A DNA stretch of 23,264 nucleotides, taken from a virus. The notes under the pieces were generated by a model that was not told where the DNA came from, searched no databases, and worked only from the letters and a program-made list of their open reading frames with translations. Below, in pieces: positions 7,709 through 14,381 of the stretch. The number at the start of each line of letters is the position of its first letter. Within the stretch, counting starts at the first letter, position 1. The stretch spans positions 1 through 23,264 of the IMG/VR virus record IMGVR_UViG_3300026184_000191; one strand, written 5' to 3'. A program made the position numbers and the translations under genes.

Positions 7709-8013
7709 GTGCTTATACCTCCCCGGAAGCGTTCGAGTCCAAACAGACCTACTAACATCGTATGGGGCTTACGTGATTTTTTGGCAAGAGCCAAGGATAC
7801 TCTGCTATGCCGGATTTTTTTAAGGTACAAGCGCAGCTGAGCACCGATATTGGCATTGTCATTCGCGGAATCGTTATTCGTATTCAGCGTGAACGCGCCA
7901 GATTGGGAACTGTTATTCGCATTCCCGCCTACCAGCGCGATCTGCCAACGTGAGCAGAGCACCCTCAAAAATTTTGCCCGTGTTGCGTGTTTACGTTTCA
8001 TTCGTGTTCCATG
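7709..8013 (-). ncRNA. DGR template RNA region (TR plus flanks)
   Basis: The 305 bases between the variable gene stop and the RT start hold no convincing gene. They carry the template repeat (7831-7947), a 66-base upstream spacer and a 122-base segment between TR and the RT start. In known DGRs the RNA spanning TR and its 3' flank up to RT is the cDNA template and priming scaffold. The exact RNA ends cannot be seen, and no avd gene fits in this space. Confidence 0.6.
7831..7947 (-). repeat. DGR template repeat (TR)
   Basis: A 117-base sequence aligned without gaps to the 3' end of the variable gene (8029-8145). Of 21 mismatches, 18 are at adenines of this copy on the minus strand, and 18 of its 30 adenines differ in the variable copy. 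It is rich in AAT/AAC codon triplets, as DGR templates are, because these allow the widest residue choice. It lies upstream of the RT remnant and downstream of the variable gene. The apparent 98-aa frame through it (7705-8001) is not considered a gene. Confidence 0.93.
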
Positions 8014-9366
8014 TTAAGCACTTCTATAGCACAGCCGAGCACCAATACCGGCATTGCCAATCGCGGAAGCGCTAGTCGCATGCAGCGCGAACGCGCCAGA
8101 TTGGGAACCGTTACCCGCATGCCCGCCCACCCGCGCGACCCGCCAGTCATCAAAGGCCGGAGTGAGGTTACCAAAGTAGGTGTAATAGTAATCTGTTATC
8201 CACGTAGAGGAAGAACTTCCAATCGATGATGGTAAAAACAATCCGAAGGTGTCAATCAGTAGTTTTTGATACCCAGCGACCTCCACCAGATCGCCCGCAC
8301 TCTCATAGTCCGTGTCGGTATCATCCGCGTAATTGGCGGGGTTGTTCGCCACATACGCCCGGCTATAACTCGTACCGCCATCATCGTCAAAGTTGTGGAT
8401 ATTCAGCCCGTCGATGAACTTCCAGACGTTGCCGTACCAGTTTTCAATACCCCGGTACGACATATACTCTGTATTCGTGGAGCCATCGTTCGGGTCAGTG
8501 ATCGTCAGTCCACCCTCGGCGGTGTCGGAGGCGTTCGTTCTGTTGCCGTCAGCATTGGAATAACCAGTATCGCCAACATCGTTGTCATAATCCCACGCAT
8601 CGTAGGAGGTGTTGCCGTTGCCGATCACGTCCTGCGTATTGAAAGTCGCATACTCAATCAGAATCAGCAGGTCGATGGCATCCCGAATATATTTATCTTC
8701 GAGTTGCCAGCCGCTCCCGACGTTCCCGGCGATGGATCGAAACTCCGCGCGGGTTTCATCTGTCAGGGGTTTGTATCCGGAGACAGAGCCAAGTTTGTCA
8801 TTGGCTGTATCAATCGCCCCGCCGTTGAAGTTACTCGCCGCAGCACCAGTGCCATCATTATACGCCCCAGCCCCGGCATCATACGCGACGCCTTCGTATG
8901 CTCCAATAAATATTCTATCGAGAATTGTCCCCTTGGGATTGAACACCGGATACGGCACAAATCCAGGCAATGGACCCGGTGCGATATCATGTTGTACCCA
9001 ATCACCACTTGTGGAGTAGCGGTAGAAAAATACCGGGCGATCCACAACTACCTGTCCGTCAGTCCCGTCAATATTCGCGGCATCGCCATTCACTTTTTTT
9101 GTGGAGTCGGCCGCATCCAGATAATATTGTATCTCTCCAGAGGCATTCACAACACAGCGCTGCTGTGCCGCCTGCATAGGTAAGAACGTATTACCAGGGG
9201 ACTGGCCCACCGTAAATCCCTTCAAGGCACCGGTGCGCTGAATTTCGCCGGTCACCTGATTAATTTTCACGCCGTAACTGTAGACGCCGGTGGCTAATGC
9301 CGCAATTGCATCCCGGACCGTATCTCCGGATTGTGTGCCGGCAGTTCCAATATCTATCATACTCAT
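8014..9366 (-). CDS. DGR variable protein, C-type-lectin/FGE-like receptor-binding protein
   Basis: A 450-aa protein whose C-terminal half has the formylglycine-generating-enzyme/C-type-lectin features of DGR target proteins: RGIENWYGNVWKFIDGLN near residues 325-345 and the final GDWR-like DDWRVARVGGHAGNG, SGAFAL and GIGARLCYR elements. Residues 408-446 are encoded by the variable region (8029-8145), and the protein ends four residues later. The first 130 residues (MSMIDIGTAGTQSGDT, then QVTGEIQRTGAL) look like a separate attachment domain, probably to the tail. It starts at ATG 9366, ATGA-overlapping the previous gene, with GAGGTG upstream; MIDIG at 9360 is an alternative start. Its likely role is diversified host-receptor binding at the tail tip. 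Confidence 0.9.
   Translation of the reverse strand: MSMIDIGTAGTQSGDTVRDAIAALATGVYSYGVKINQVTGEIQRTGALKGFTVGQSPGNTFLPMQAAQQRCVVNASGEIQYYLDAADSTKKVNGDAANIDGTDGQVVVDRPVFFYRYSTSGDWVQHDIAPGPLPGFVPYPVFNPKGTILDRIFIGAYEGVAYDAGAGAYNDGTGAAASNFNGGAIDTANDKLGSVSGYKPLTDETRAEFRSIAGNVGSGWQLEDKYIRDAIDLLILIEYATFNTQDVIGNGNTSYDAWDYDNDVGDTGYSNADGNRTNASDTAEGGLTITDPNDGSTNTEYMSYRGIENWYGNVWKFIDGLNIHNFDDDGGTSYSRAYVANNPANYADDTDTDYESAGDLVEVAGYQKLLIDTFGLFLPSSIGSSSSTWITDYYYTYFGNLTPAFDDWRVARVGGHAGNGSQSGAFALHATSASAIGNAGIGARLCYRSA
8029..8145 (-). repeat. DGR variable region (VR)
   Basis: This 117-base 3' segment of the variable gene is the recipient copy of the template at 7831-7947. Adenine-site changes comprise 13 A to G, 4 A to C and 1 A to T, alter residues such as Asn to His, Gly, Thr, Ser or Ile, and leave the intervening GGC/GCG/TCC/CTG scaffold unchanged. 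The three non-adenine differences are CTG/CGG near the 5' side and ATC/ATT and CGC/TGC near the 3' side. The 3' ones fall where an IMH/IMH* distinction is expected. Confidence 0.93.
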
Positions 9367-9836
9367 GCGTACACCTCGTCATTATTCGTGCGATTCAATT
9401 CCAGTTCGCCGCAATGGCCCTCGATAATATCAAGAAAAGAATGCCAGGCGCTTTTTCGGATAGTCAAACATCCGGCGGATCCACGCCAGGTCTCCGACCA
9501 GGCGGAGTGGATATCCACGTGATCGGCAAAGAGTTTTCCGCCTTGATTGGGATTCGGGGCGATCGTATCAATCGGTTGATTGTTGTTGATGTTAATCGCC
9601 GGTTCGCCGTTATGGGCTTGATCGCCATATTTCCAGGCATACACACCGCTTCGAACGCAGCCGTAAGCGTCAATAGTGCGAATATTCGCATCTTTCGGCT
9701 TGTGTGGATTGGGATAGGTACTCCCGGCGCAGGTATAAATCGGTACGCCGGCATCGTCGAAAACAGACACAACCGCCCGGAATGAGCGGTCGCCCTGGTC
9801 TTCCCAATTACCATATTCGCGGAAAATAATTTTCAT
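9363..9836 (-). CDS. L,D-transpeptidase (YkuD)-like protein, possible lysin
   Basis: A 157-aa soluble protein. Residues 106-126 read HVDIHSAWSETWRGSAGCL, close to the L,D-transpeptidase catalytic pattern His-x(n)-Ser-x-Gly-Cys (H110, S120, C123 here). A PYTC/YGCVRSGVYAW-type strand region at about 34-70 would form the rest of the beta fold. Such domains cut or cross-link peptidoglycan peptides through the cysteine. It follows two small membrane proteins and precedes the variable protein, so it may be the lytic enzyme of a lysis cassette, or a tail-associated peptidoglycan-active protein. The start at 9836 overlaps the previous stop (ATGA). The family match is by motif only. Confidence 0.6.
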   Translation of the reverse strand: MKIIFREYGNWEDQGDRSFRAVVSVFDDAGVPIYTCAGSTYPNPHKPKDANIRTIDAYGCVRSGVYAWKYGDQAHNGEPAININNNQPIDTIAPNPNQGGKLFADHVDIHSAWSETWRGSAGCLTIRKSAWHSFLDIIEGHCGELELNRTNNDEVYA

Positions 9837-10132
9837 CGATTATCGCTCCGCAGGCCACGGACAAACTCCTGTATTCCCGTGACGATTACGTTGTCGATAA
9901 AGTCGATAATCCACGCCTCAATCACTTTTTCCCACGCTTTTTTTAGCCAGCCGATGGAGCTGGTTTTGAGCGTCAGTTTCACGCCAAGGCTGTACATCCA
10001 ACTGCCCCAGCGCGCTTTAATTTTGTGGTTGGGAATCTTCTTGAAAATCCAACCGATGATAAAGACCGCGATGCCTCCGGCAGTCCATTGGATGGCCTGC
10101 ATTCCCAAATGTGCTGTGATCCATTCTAACAT
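9833..10132 (-). CDS. Small membrane protein, holin-like
   Basis: A 99-aa protein with one clear hydrophobic segment at about residues 14-31 (WTAGGIAVFIIGWIF). A basic stretch (KKIPNHKIKARW) and amphipathic helices follow. Its start shares bases with the upstream stop (TAATG at 10132), and its own stop overlaps the L,D-transpeptidase-like gene. A small membrane protein next to a peptidoglycan-active gene suggests a holin or holin partner. The sequence resembles no holin class that I can name, so the role is inferred from context. Confidence 0.6.
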   Translation of the reverse strand: MLEWITAHLGMQAIQWTAGGIAVFIIGWIFKKIPNHKIKARWGSWMYSLGVKLTLKTSSIGWLKKAWEKVIEAWIIDFIDNVIVTGIQEFVRGLRSDNR

Positions 10133-10425
10133 TATTTCCTCCCATAGTTTTCGAGCAAATCATTGAAGCGCTGGTTCATCGTCTGCACCGCGCCCAGTGT
10201 CTTTTCGCCGTTGGTTTTGATCGCGGACATATCCGCGCGGATATCGCTGATATCCTTATCGTGCTGTTTCAGCCGGCGTTCGTGTTCACCGATCACAATT
10301 TTATTTTCCTTGCTGACTGTGCCGTCATAAAGCCATTTAACAATGAAGCCCATAGAGCCTCCGAACAAAGTGCTAAAAAGCGTAATCAGCCAGAGGGGAA
10401 GTTCGACAGTAAGATTCATTCGCAT
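10132..10425 (-). CDS. Membrane-anchored coiled-coil protein (holin/BhlA-like)
   Basis: A 97-aa protein with an N-terminal transmembrane segment at about residues 9-31 (LWLITLFSTLFGGSMGFIV). A charged, heptad-like helix follows (GEHERRLKQHDKDISDIRAD and onward). The layout recalls BhlA/UviB-type or other phage holin-associated proteins and some spanins. ATG 10425 or ATG 10419 can serve as start. Neither has a strong Shine-Dalgarno sequence, but the stop of the upstream gene lies within ten bases, so coupling is likely. Confidence 0.6.
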   Translation of the reverse strand: MRMNLTVELPLWLITLFSTLFGGSMGFIVKWLYDGTVSKENKIVIGEHERRLKQHDKDISDIRADMSAIKTNGEKTLGAVQTMNQRFNDLLENYGRK

Positions 10426-10428
10426 TTA

Positions 10429-10689
10429 TCATTCGGGGAGTTCCCAGTTGAGTTCTTTGCAGATCATTCGCTGCATCGGCTTCTTGTTCATCCGATCCGG
10501 ATCCAGATCCAGATGGGGCAGATTACGGGCAGCCCAGTCGTTTAGTTCGTCCTTCGTCATCGCCAGCACGTCATCCCGTAAGTCATCAACAACGACAGAC
10601 CACCCGTATAGTTTATGTTGCTGGATCTGAGAGACCGGCGCTTGCACCGCCCGTCCATACCCAGCCATTTTCACTGTGAGTTCGTTCAT
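10429..10689 (-). CDS. Hypothetical phage protein (86 aa)
   Basis: An 86-aa soluble protein that follows the tail-tube gene, separated from it by a stem-loop. The middle is acidic and helical (VVVDDLRDDVLAMTKDELNDW), and it ends with KPMQRMICKELNWELPE. It starts at ATG 10689 after GAGGGC. In siphophages a small protein can lie between the tail tube and the chaperones, but this order is broken here by the lysis and DGR genes. No family is recognised. Confidence 0.65.
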   Translation of the reverse strand: MNELTVKMAGYGRAVQAPVSQIQQHKLYGWSVVVDDLRDDVLAMTKDELNDWAARNLPHLDLDPDRMNKKPMQRMICKELNWELPE

Positions 10690-10708
10690 AATATTGCCCT
10701 CTTCGGGT

Positions 10709-10742
10709 CCGCTTAAACCCGCTTTCAGCGGTCTTTAAGCGG
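10709..10742 (-). other. Strong stem-loop between tail tube gene and next gene
   Basis: CCGCTTAAA pairs with TTTAAGCGG (10734-10742 with 10709-10717), and inside it CCGC pairs with GCGG (728-731 with 719-722 of the 10-kb block). Two more CCCCGCTTAA copies lie just upstream on the minus strand. There is no T tract, so it looks like an mRNA end-protecting or processing structure rather than a terminator. Confidence 0.6.
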
Positions 10743-10767
10743 GGCTTAAGCGGGGTTCATTTTCAGG

Positions 10768-11226
10768 TTATGCGTTATCTTCGAGCGTATACATCGAGCC
10801 AAGCAGGGTTGTCAGATCAGAGCCGGTTACCACCTTCTTGATCTCGACCTGCGTTCCCCAGCCGTCAGCCGGCAGCGCCCGGACGTGATCGAGCGTATCG
10901 AATGTGATCGTCTTGCCGGTGCCGTTTGCGCCTCCCTTGTTGGTAGCGACCTTCACGACCTCGGCGGAGTCGTTTAGACTATCGATGTCCGTCTGATCGA
11001 GTTCTTCCAGATTGTATGTCACCATACCGCGCAGTCCGACGATATCGGAGAGTTCAGAGGCGTCGCCCAGATCGGTGTCCACGGTTTTCAGTTCCATATT
11101 CAGCGAGAGATTGTCCCCGTTCGCCACGTAGACACTCAAGAGTTCCGCTGCAGATCCATCCTCGAAAGTGATCGTAAACGGGGGTCTCGCCAGCATTTTG
11201 GTTTTATCGATTGTTCGTGCAGCCAT
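10768..11226 (-). CDS. Putative major tail (tube) protein
   Basis: A 152-aa protein with an alternating beta-strand character (FTITFEDGSAAELLSVYV, VEIKKVVTGSDLTTLLGSMY). It is encoded after the neck proteins and preceded by an unusually purine-rich leader with GATGAGGAGG, a sign of high expression. Size and position fit the tail-tube protein of siphophages. The strong stem-loop behind it is in line with a highly expressed structural gene. No named domain was recognised. Confidence 0.65.
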   Translation of the reverse strand: MAARTIDKTKMLARPPFTITFEDGSAAELLSVYVANGDNLSLNMELKTVDTDLGDASELSDIVGLRGMVTYNLEELDQTDIDSLNDSAEVVKVATNKGGANGTGKTITFDTLDHVRALPADGWGTQVEIKKVVTGSDLTTLLGSMYTLEDNA

Positions 11227-11253
11227 TACAGCCTCCTCATCCTCATCGTCGTC

Positions 11254-11679
11254 TTAGAATATGTCTTCGGTTTCCCATACGATCCGTATTCCGACCTGCT
11301 CGTGCGTGCCAACCTGCCAAATGACCGGTCCCTGCATTCTTGCCGGAGCGAATGTATAGAGTGCATTGTTGTATTCCACCGGATTCAGCGCATCCCGCAA
11401 CTCACGGTAGAGTGTGTCGATATGATCCCGCGCTGCTTTCCGGCTCTGATATTTCGAAATCTTGTCTACTAACAGGCAGGATATTTGGCGCGTCTGCCCG
11501 ACCATCCCGCTGAATCCGGATGAATCATATAGGTCTTCCACTTCATCGAACACGTGCGCCGGATATTGCTCATCATTTTCCGTAAACGGCTCGTCAAACC
11601 AGAAGCAGTTGCTGTCCAGATGCTCCGTCGCATACTGCATAATCGCCAGCGTCCCGTTGAGTGTTTCGGTGTCTACCAT
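11254..11679 (-). CDS. Putative tail terminator/neck protein
   Basis: A 141-aa protein encoded between the gp10-like protein and the tail-tube protein, where the tail-terminator or neck protein usually lies. The helical N-terminal half contains AIMQYATEHLDSNCFWFDE. A C-terminal beta segment ends in HEQVGIRIVWETEDIF. The ATG at 11679 overlaps the upstream stop (TAATG). The assignment is from gene order and size only. Confidence 0.6.
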   Translation of the reverse strand: MVDTETLNGTLAIMQYATEHLDSNCFWFDEPFTENDEQYPAHVFDEVEDLYDSSGFSGMVGQTRQISCLLVDKISKYQSRKAARDHIDTLYRELRDALNPVEYNNALYTFAPARMQGPVIWQVGTHEQVGIRIVWETEDIF

Positions 11680-12143
11680 TACGCCAGCCCAATGCGGTGA
11701 ATTAACAGGTCAATAATTTTTGGTTTGTAAGCCTTGTATACGGAGAGCATAAATGGCTTGCCCTCAGTGCCGTCGTGCGCAATTTTCCATTGGACCTGAA
11801 ACGCCACTTTTTCCGCTTCCTTGCCGGTGAAGCCTAATTTCTTGACCACCCAGACCCGGATCGGATCGATGGGCGCCCAGTGCGGGCGAGTGCCTTCGTG
11901 ACGATAGATCGCATAGTGCACATTCGGACCGATTCGCATCGTCAACTGTCCGACCATCTGTTGGACTTCCGCGTGCAGTGATTTCTTGATGCCGCCATCG
12001 ACATTGATCTCCTCGTCATCGAGATACTGGCGCACCGCCGCGACCATATCATTGCCGACCCATTGTAGCGCAGATTCCAGCCGCTGCCAGAGATCCTTTT
12101 CGAATCCCGGAATATCAATCGTATTTGAAATTTGAACTGGCAT
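11679..12143 (-). CDS. HK97 gp10-like head-tail/neck protein
   Basis: A protein of 154 residues if started at MPVQISNTI (ATG 12143). A longer frame back to 12197 would run into the tRNA gene and is not used. The sequence has the features of HK97-gp10-type neck proteins: an amphipathic N-terminal helix (WQRLESALQWVGNDM), then HYAIYRHEGTRPHWAPI, which includes the frequent Y-x-x-H/E-x-G-T pattern, and a C-terminal helix. Its order after the connector and before the tail terminator is canonical. The Shine-Dalgarno match is weak (GCGCGAG). Confidence 0.7.
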   Translation of the reverse strand: MPVQISNTIDIPGFEKDLWQRLESALQWVGNDMVAAVRQYLDDEEINVDGGIKKSLHAEVQQMVGQLTMRIGPNVHYAIYRHEGTRPHWAPIDPIRVWVVKKLGFTGKEAEKVAFQVQWKIAHDGTEGKPFMLSVYKAYKPKIIDLLIHRIGLA

Positions 12144-12170
12144 CTCGCGCGTTCTATTATATAAGGTTAG

Positions 12171-12242
12171 TTGCGGGGGCAGGAATCGAACCTGCATAAG
12201 AAGGATATGAGCCTTCTGAATAGTCCACTTTTCTACCCCGCC
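12171..12242 (-). tRNA. tRNA with CAU anticodon (Met elongator or Ile2)
   Basis: A 72-nt cloverleaf folds by eye. The acceptor is GGCGGGG/CCCCGCA (6 pairs plus a G1-A72 mismatch), the D arm has the conserved GG, the anticodon stem is GAAGG/CCTTC with loop CTCATAT, the variable loop is TTAT, and the T arm is GCAGG-TTCGATT-CCTGC. The anticodon CAU is at 12209-12207. There is no encoded CCA; the 3' flank is CTAACC. The anticodon stem lacks the three G-C pairs of initiator tRNAs, so it is an elongator Met or a lysidine-modified Ile tRNA, a kind phages often carry. Confidence 0.85.
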
Positions 12243-12371
12243 GTAATTTTATGCTTTGGTGTTTCATCAGAATCAACAGAACCCCGTTTAAATTCGTTTA
12301 AATTCATAGGCATATCGTTTTCGCGACTCAGTATGTGCTAAATCCATCTAAATGGATTCTGCGGTGTCTCA

Positions 12372-12848
12372 TTAGATCGCCACCATCGTCAGGCTGCCCG
12401 CATCAAGAATGTCGTCAGCGGTCTCATCCTCTGAGATATCCGGTTCCGGGATATACGCGGCGATCAGATCGACCGCCTCGCTGTAAAATCCGCTGCGAAT
12501 GGACTCAACTTGTCCCTCGGACATAAACGACTGCCGGCTATTTTCCCAGCCGGTGGAGGCGACAATGCCACCGCCCTCAATAATTTTGAGATTGAGTTGT
12601 CGCAATCCGAACGAGAGCGTGAGCAATCCTTCCGCGCGCTGGCATTCCTTCAGTTGCCGGGCGTCAGACTCATTTGTCCCGCCAAAGCCATCGACGGTCA
12701 TCGGATCGTAGACGGCATCACTCAGAAGAGAGCGCATTCGCTTTTCGGCGGACGCTAAGGGACCATCCAGACGTTTATCTTCTGCGTTCGCAAACTCAGA
12801 AGGCAATCCGAAGTGATCGATCAAATAATATTTATTAATGAGCGCCAT
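12372..12848 (-). CDS. Putative head-tail connector protein
   Basis: A 158-aa helical protein (MALINKYYLIDHFGLP, then LRQLNLKIIEGGGIV). Size, helical content and position after the major capsid block and before a gp10-like protein fit head-tail connector or adaptor proteins (head completion). It starts at ATG 12848, inside the end of the small zinc-finger frame, so the two are probably translationally coupled. The ending ILDAGSLTMVAI is typical of nothing known to me. It is followed by about 130 bases with short direct repeats and then the tRNA. Confidence 0.6.
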   Translation of the reverse strand: MALINKYYLIDHFGLPSEFANAEDKRLDGPLASAEKRMRSLLSDAVYDPMTVDGFGGTNESDARQLKECQRAEGLLTLSFGLRQLNLKIIEGGGIVASTGWENSRQSFMSEGQVESIRSGFYSEAVDLIAAYIPEPDISEDETADDILDAGSLTMVAI

Positions 12849-12951
12849 TTACTTTGCCGTGCTCTGCGCGATTGTGGGCGCTGAGTCCGCGCTGTGATCG
12901 TGCGCGATAGTCGCAGGACTCAAACCGGCACCGAAATGGTGCGGGACCCAT
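12835..12951 (-). CDS. Small C2H2 zinc-finger protein (38 aa)
   Basis: A minus-strand frame from ATG 12951 to TAA 12837-12835 encodes 38 residues. Its core, CRFESCDYRARSQRGLSAH followed by NRAEH, has C-x4-C-x12-H-x4-H spacing (C8, C13, H26, H31). Tyr and Leu lie at the usual hydrophobic positions, and the SxRGLxxH helix is typical of short phage-encoded C2H2 fingers. It fills the gap between the coiled-coil gene (stop 12960) and the connector, overlapping the start of the latter by 14 bases. The Shine-Dalgarno site is weak, so translation probably depends on coupling. It may bind DNA or act as a head-assembly or regulatory factor; the function is unknown. Confidence 0.65.
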   Translation of the reverse strand: MGPAPFRCRFESCDYRARSQRGLSAHNRAEHGKVNGAH

Positions 12952-12959
12952 CAGCGCCG

Positions 12960-13361
12960 CTATTCTTTTTTTTTCAGTTTGGATTCAGCGGATTTCGCTT
13001 CCGCCCAGGAACCTTTGTGTTCGCTGCCATCGGAGAGCTCCCACGTGCCATCACCGGCTTTCTGAGGAAACACATTCTCATCGTGGACTTCACCGAGTTC
13101 GGCTTTCAGTATCGTATTTTCCTCTGCGAGCGATTGACGTTCCTCCTCGATTGCAGCCACCCGTTCCTGCAGGGAAGCCACCTGTTCGCGGAGCGCGTTC
13201 ACGCCCTGGTTAGCGGTCACCGCTTCAGACTCTTTGCAGTCCTGTTGCAAAGATTTTGGCAGCGCCTTCACCTCGTCTTCGGTCAGGCGATCGCCGCGAT
13301 GGACCTCAAGGCCCTCTTTCTTGTTAACATATGTTCCACCTTGATACACATATCCAGACAT
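12960..13361 (-). CDS. Coiled-coil phage structural-region protein (133 aa)
   Basis: A protein of 133 residues starting at MSGYVYQGG (ATG 13361, with TGAGGT upstream); a start 39 bases further up lacks a ribosome binding site. The N-terminal 45 residues form a small beta-type domain (YVYQGGTYVNKKEG). A heptad-rich coiled coil follows at about 60-100 (LREQVASLQERVAAIEEERQ). The C-terminus reads DGTWELSDGSEHKGS, then a Lys-rich end. It is encoded directly after the major capsid protein, so it could be a head decoration, head-tail or trimeric structural protein. The family is not recognised. Confidence 0.65.
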   Translation of the reverse strand: MSGYVYQGGTYVNKKEGLEVHRGDRLTEDEVKALPKSLQQDCKESEAVTANQGVNALREQVASLQERVAAIEEERQSLAEENTILKAELGEVHDENVFPQKAGDGTWELSDGSEHKGSWAEAKSAESKLKKKE

Positions 13362-13445
13362 AGTTGACCTCATGTTAGTAATGAAACCGGGACACCCCAC
13401 AAAACAGAGAGTAGAAAACGGAGCGCCCCGGTGGATTAGTTAGGA

Positions 13446-14381
13446 TCAGGTTACGGCGTAAGCCACGACCAGCGCGTCATCCACAGCAATCTTGGCATCC
13501 ACTGAGGTGCGCATTGTCACCTCAATGCGTCCGGCCCGGTTATATACATCCCGGCCGACTTCCATTTCACGTCCCCAGCCGATCGCCAGATTTTTCATTG
13601 GCGTCAGGTACAGGTACCCGTCTACCTGTCCGAAAACAGGAATCACAGGAATGCCGTTAAAGGTAATGGGTTGACTACCGATCAGTGCGTTATCACCAGC
13701 AGATGTGGCGCGTTCGCCGATCTGATCGCGATAATGCCAGTAACGTGCAAACGAGACCAGATACACCAGGTTTTCTGGATCCTGGTAATCGGTCGGCACG
13801 GCGTCCCGCATATCGGGGAACACTTCGCCCAGCAAATCAGTGCTGTCGGTTTCGCCGGTCAGATCTACTTTATGCACATCCGAACTGGCAGCGGCCTGTA
13901 CGTTGAACCCGTTGAAAGCCCGGAGGGCTTTGTTGGTCCGGGTCGTATCGGCCAGTGTCGTATCGCCGCGAAACGCCATCATCACTACATCCTTGCCGTG
14001 GCGTTTCGAGAATACCCGGTTGAGGGTGGTGTTGATGTTCTGTCCCTCGATATTCTCGCGGATGGTGTCGAACGTGACATCATAATCCACGCGGACTTTG
14101 ACAGGTGTCAAGGTCTTGGGATTAAACGTCGGCGCGATAATTTCAGCCGCGGCCGGGTCGGTGTTTTCCGTGTCTTCGTGAGTCACCGGCTCGCCCAGTT
14201 CGATGTTGTCAAGTTTGCGTCCGGTGACAATCCCGGTTTCCACGCGCAGTTTTTGCAGTATCGACAGTTGTTCTTTCGACAGGTCGATGAACTCCCGCGC
14301 GTCCTCGGCACTGACTGTCGTCGCTACCGAGGTCGTGATGGCCGCTTTTTCCAGCAAAGCCATAATTTCTTGGTTCGTCAT
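13446..14381 (-). CDS. Major capsid protein (HK97-fold type)
   Basis: A 311-aa protein encoded right after the protease/scaffold gene, where the major capsid protein lies in siphophages. The N-terminal region (TNQEIMALLEKAAITTSV, then SAEDAREFIDLSKEQ) resembles the E-loop/N-arm lead-in of HK97-fold coats. The C-terminal part, with WGREMEVGRDVYNRAGRIE and the ending DALVVAYAVT, matches the usual A-domain end with a predicted beta tail. A strong purine-rich leader (GAGGAGGAT) precedes ATG 14381, consistent with the most abundant phage protein. The fold is assigned by position and general pattern. Confidence 0.8.
   Translation of the reverse strand: MTNQEIMALLEKAAITTSVATTVSAEDAREFIDLSKEQLSILQKLRVETGIVTGRKLDNIELGEPVTHEDTENTDPAAAEIIAPTFNPKTLTPVKVRVDYDVTFDTIRENIEGQNINTTLNRVFSKRHGKDVVMMAFRGDTTLADTTRTNKALRAFNGFNVQAAASSDVHKVDLTGETDSTDLLGEVFPDMRDAVPTDYQDPENLVYLVSFARYWHYRDQIGERATSAGDNALIGSQPITFNGIPVIPVFGQVDGYLYLTPMKNLAIGWGREMEVGRDVYNRAGRIEVTMRTSVDAKIAVDDALVVAYAVT

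Noticed and set aside
7705-8001. 98-aa frame spanning the template repeat (MKRKHATRAKF...)
   Set aside because: It is open because the template copies the variable gene's reading frame; it overlaps the RT start and has no ribosome binding site. The template is expected to be non-coding.
8266-9183. 305-aa plus-strand frame opposite the variable protein
   Set aside because: It is an antisense shadow of a gene with strong evidence; its composition is valine/isoleucine repeats caused by the opposite frame.
8014-9366. YADD sequence in the variable protein as a reverse transcriptase motif
   Set aside because: The residues lie in an Asp-rich lectin-like loop with none of the surrounding RT motifs.
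12171-12242. Initiator tRNA (because of the 1-72 mismatch)
   Set aside because: The anticodon stem is GAAGG/CCTTC and lacks the three consecutive G-C pairs of initiators.
12235-12318. 26-aa frame MPMNLNEFKRGSVDSD... between connector and tRNA
   Set aside because: It looks protein-like but has no ribosome binding site and ends inside the tRNA gene; too weak to call, possibly a gene stub left by the tRNA.
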